A stretch of 64,000 nucleotides of DNA from Chamaea fasciata (lineage: Eukaryota; Chordata; Aves; Passeriformes; Sylviidae). Positions 60,721 through 64,000 of the stretch are shown here, in pieces. How positions within the stretch are numbered: position 1 is the first letter of the stretch; each line of letters opens with the position of its first letter. The notes under the pieces were generated by a model. The model did no database searches. It saw only the letters and a list, made by a program, of their open reading frames with translations, and was not told the origin of the DNA. The translations under genes were made by a program, and so were the position numbers. The stretch lies in NCBI GenBank assembly GCA_029207755.1, contig JARCOQ010000005.1, forward strand, positions 65,359,414 through 65,423,413. The letters run 5' to 3'.

Positions 60721-62728
60721 TGATTATTCAATAACACTTCTCAGCCACATGTCACAGCCAGTTTGCCTTTTTTGTGCACATAAAGCAAACAACCTTCACT
60801 TGTGCTTGTCTCACAATTCCACTAAAGGTCTCCAATCCTCTTCTGCACCGCTGCTACCAAGCCAACCACTTTTCATCCTCAATTCAAGCCACTGACTAGG
60901 CATTGCAAAATATAGACATTCTGCCTTTTTCTTTCATTTTATTCCATAGTTGTTGACTTCTCCAAACATTGTGAATCCCAGCCCTGTCCTCCCCCCAGCA
61001 TACTAACCTGGAGCTTAATAAACATGCAGACTGTTCCTTTGTTTACATCAAATCACTGAAAATACTGAATCATGTCAAACACTGATTTCTCCCTTCCCAT
61101 TCCACCCAACCACCCTGCTCAACTCAACCTCTGAGTCTGACACCAAGCCTTTATTCCAATTCTGTCCCCTCACAAGTTGCATAGGCAGCTTCAAAGTAGT
61201 TCCAGCTTGCTCCCAAAAACATCAGGCAAGGCTGTTTCAAGCACCTCACTAAACCCAAGAAGTGCAAAAAACACATTTAACACCCTGAATTTCCTGATAA
61301 GCATTTCAACAAATATTAGATCCAGCTTCAATATTAGTAGACCCAGCTTCAGTAATGATCTCTTTTTCCCCACTTTTCCATGTCCTACGTGTTTCTGCCT
61401 TGCCCTTGATGCTTCAAGTACTTCAATTATACTTGTAGCGCACGGGGAGCTCTACTATGGAAATGCTGCCATAAAGTATCTCCTGCACCTCTCCATGGTA
61501 CTTGATCCTCTCCAAACTTAACTTGAATCCTTGATCTAACTACCCAGCTACCTTTGAGTGAGGCCTGATGAGAACAGAGTGCTGCAGTATGAGCTGTTGG
61601 GGTTTTTTTCCCACTGTATGCAGAAAAGAAATAGTTGACAATGAAAAAGTAACTTCTGCAACACCAGTTTCAGTTAGCTTACCTCCTGCCTGCCTTCTGG
61701 TTTTATTTCTACATGATATGTACATGGCATTTTCAGCCTCAGTAACCTGCAGTTCCACTTTCTGCCCTCATTCTTGTGCCTAGGTCTGGGACAAAGCATG
61801 TCAGCCCTCAGTAAAGCTGACAAAACTGTCTTTGGACTCCGACCACAGTTCTTTAGAAAGAGTTATTTTAACCTGGATTGGTATGCTGGTTTACAGCACG
61901 GCTCCAACAAAGCTGAGCACAACTGCCCTGCCAGATAAAGCCAGAAATGAGAGGCTGAATTTAAGGCCAGCACTGCAGCAGGAGCCCCATCCTGCTGAAC
62001 CATGGCCCCCATATCTTCAAATTGCTCCATTCACCACAGGAAAACAGCCTGGTGTTAGAAATGGCCCAACAAGCACTAAAAAAGGCTCAGTGACAGATGG
62101 GACAATAGCATTACCAACGGGGCTTGGGACAGCACAGTCCAGCAGGTGACCTCCATTGAGCTGTTCACACTTTTGTCACACTTGGACAACTGTGGCAGTT
62201 TGTAACATCTGCTGCTGGGAGGATGAGTTTTACCCCTCACCTTTAGATGACTGACAGCAGGATTAGGCTTTCCTGACAGAGACAGGACGGCTAGCAAGGA
62301 CCTAATGAAATTCCTACCACACGCATCCTATTTCTTTAGTCTCTCTGCTGCCTGTTGTAGAGTATTTTGATGCTTCATCTCCAAAATTCCTGAAGCACTA
62401 GTATCTTTGTGGTCACACCCTCAGCTACCATGAGAAACCTCCTTGCACATCAATTATGCAACTGTTCCATGCCCTCCACCCTGCTTCAAAAGTGTTGCAG
62501 CTATATGTGGCAACTGTGTTCTTCCATCTGACCCCCTAAAACCAAGCAGCAGCACACAAGACCATCTACATTGACCCATACCTTTCCATACAAAGCCCGG
62601 AGACAAAAGTTGCTAATCTTCACTTCAAAGCAATGTATTAATTCCTATGAAACAGGATGCAAAACTGCAATGCCTGAGTTCAGTGTTCCCCCAGTCCAAG
62701 CTGCATTTTGCAGATGGCAAAGTGTGAA

Positions 62729-62880
62729 TGAATCACAGAACCACAGGATGGTCTGGGTTGGAAGAAAACTTAAAGATCATGTAGTTTCAACCCCCCTACT
62801 ATGGTTGCAGGGATACCTCCCACTAGACCAGATTGCTCGAAGTCCCATCCAGCCTGGCCTTGAGACACTGGTGCAAAGCA
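62729..62880 (-). repeat. CR1 LINE 3' end, - orientation
   Basis: Inverted CR1 order: aatcacagaaccacaggatggtctgggttggaag, aacttaaagatcatgtagtttcaaccccc, atggttgcagggatacctcccactagacca, ccatccagcctggccttgagaca. A clear match to the common avian CR1 tail. Confidence 0.88.
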
Positions 62881-64000
62881 CCAAACTAGTGCTGCTATAA
62901 GCAACAGACTGAATCAAGGCTCAGGAATCAACCCCAAATCTTCAATATAACAGCAGAGACAAAAAGCTGGGCAAAATGGTGCAAACATTTTTGTTTGGGG
63001 TTTACCCTGCAGTGTACAAAAGCAGATTTTAGCATGCAAAGCTTTCAAAGATATTCATATGCAGACCTCCGAGTTCCTGTTACCTAGCATGAGAAATAAG
63101 TGGAATCAGAACCAGACTGAGACACTCTAAGAATGAAACACAGCAAGGGAAGAGGACTGACCCAACTGCTGTGAAAAGGTGGTCAAAATACCCATACACC
63201 CTGCATTTGCTTATGCAGTTGACAGAAGACACTGAGGTTTGCACGGAACTAAACACAGGGAAGAAAGAAAGGCAAAAAGATCTGCACAGATACTCATAGC
63301 TGAAGTGCCTGTGAGAACCAGAAGCTGCAAAGTCTTCTGTAATCAGTGAATCACTACTTGAGGCTATCAGACTTGTAGACTGACAGAGGAGAGGAGGCAC
63401 ATGAGCTTTCCTTGGCCATAGTATCTAACTCATCATAGACAACAAGGTGGTATCTGAACTGCAAATCAGTTGGTAAGACAACACACAATGTTTGTAGAAA
63501 GGCTACAGCTAAATTCAGAATAAGCCTTCCTTTGCTTTGACAAAGAAAAGCTTGTGTCATGTCCAAACCCAACTCAGACACGCTGAGTTAATTCAGAATG
63601 CCAGAAGGCCTTCCTGCTGCAGCTATTTACCCCTGCTCTCAACCAAATTCTGGTTCCTCTCTCTTGTTTACTATGCTTTCGTAAAAAGATGAGATAAAGT
63701 GCTGCAAATAGGCTCGATGACTTCCGCTGTTGGTTGATGGTGGGGCTCCCACCCATAGGATTTGCTAAGACACAGAACTTGAACCACAGAGCAAGGCAGT
63801 TAGCACTCTCTTCCTCCCTTCATCTTCACCCCACTTTAAAAAAGCATTTCTCACAGCATGGAAGAAAAAGGTAACAAAAAACTGGGTCACATGCACAGAA
63901 AGGGTTGTCATCTTGCCAGTGGGGCAGTGTCAAAGAGCTGCTGTATGCTGCAGAAATATGAAAAGGGGCTGAAGAATACACAGCTGAGAGATGAGATCTC

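Larger units (their letters stand above)
56730..64000 (-). other. MRTFA: MRTFA intron, at least 7.3 kb, cut by right edge
   Basis: I looked for the RPEL1 exon (ending in the GIMPP codons) and saw none here, so it lies further right. The region contains an LTR at 58206-58594 and CR1 pieces near 60650 and 62729, plus an imperfect hairpin at 58005-58039. Otherwise it is unique-looking. Confidence 0.65.

Overview
This is a window of vertebrate nuclear DNA. It is almost certainly avian. All three genes have the vertebrate intron-exon structure with GT-AG splice sites. The dispersed repeats are CR1 LINE 3' ends and several LTRs, and some LTR termini (TGTTGAAACCAGG...CCACTACA and TGTTGGAATT) look like songbird families. 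The passerine guess rests on remembered repeat style, not on a search.

Three protein-coding genes are present in the order ADSL > SGSM3 > < MRTFA, the same order I know from human 22q13. (1) 1-6060, + strand: the last four coding exons of ADSL (adenylosuccinate lyase, purine synthesis), ending with TAG at 6020 and AATAAA at 6054-6059. (2) 8320-39515, + strand: the whole of SGSM3 (TBC-SH3-RUN Rab GTPase-activating protein). It has a CpG-island promoter with an NRF1 palindrome, a non-coding first exon, a 10.2-kb first intron and 21 coding exons. Together these give an unbroken 753-residue frame. (3) 43691-56729 and on to the right edge, - strand: the last 12 coding exons of MRTFA (MKL1), the actin-sensing coactivator of SRF, with RPEL motifs, basic and Gln-rich region, SAP domain, leucine zipper and C-terminal activation domain. 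Its 5' exons lie beyond 64000. SGSM3 and MRTFA converge tail to tail across roughly 39.5-43.7 kb.

Introns and intergenic DNA hold most of the remaining structure. There are CR1 fragments at 1399-1701, 7785-8302, 29561-29690, 60650-60720 and 62729-62880. LTR-like elements lie near 4.3-5.7 kb, 17.2-17.7 kb, 22.2-22.9 kb, 28.9-29.3 kb, 34.1-34.5 kb, 45.4-45.8 kb (with a polypurine tract) and 58.2-58.6 kb. There are also three perfect short-loop inverted repeats and several small tandem duplications.

The three genes act separately: purine biosynthesis, Rab and membrane traffic regulation, and actin-responsive transcription. I found no operon-like or novel gene system. The most useful second looks are the extra in-frame 37-codon MRTFA exon, the sense-oriented LTR in an MRTFA intron, the alpharetrovirus-like LTR in SGSM3 intron 1, and the perfect hairpins.
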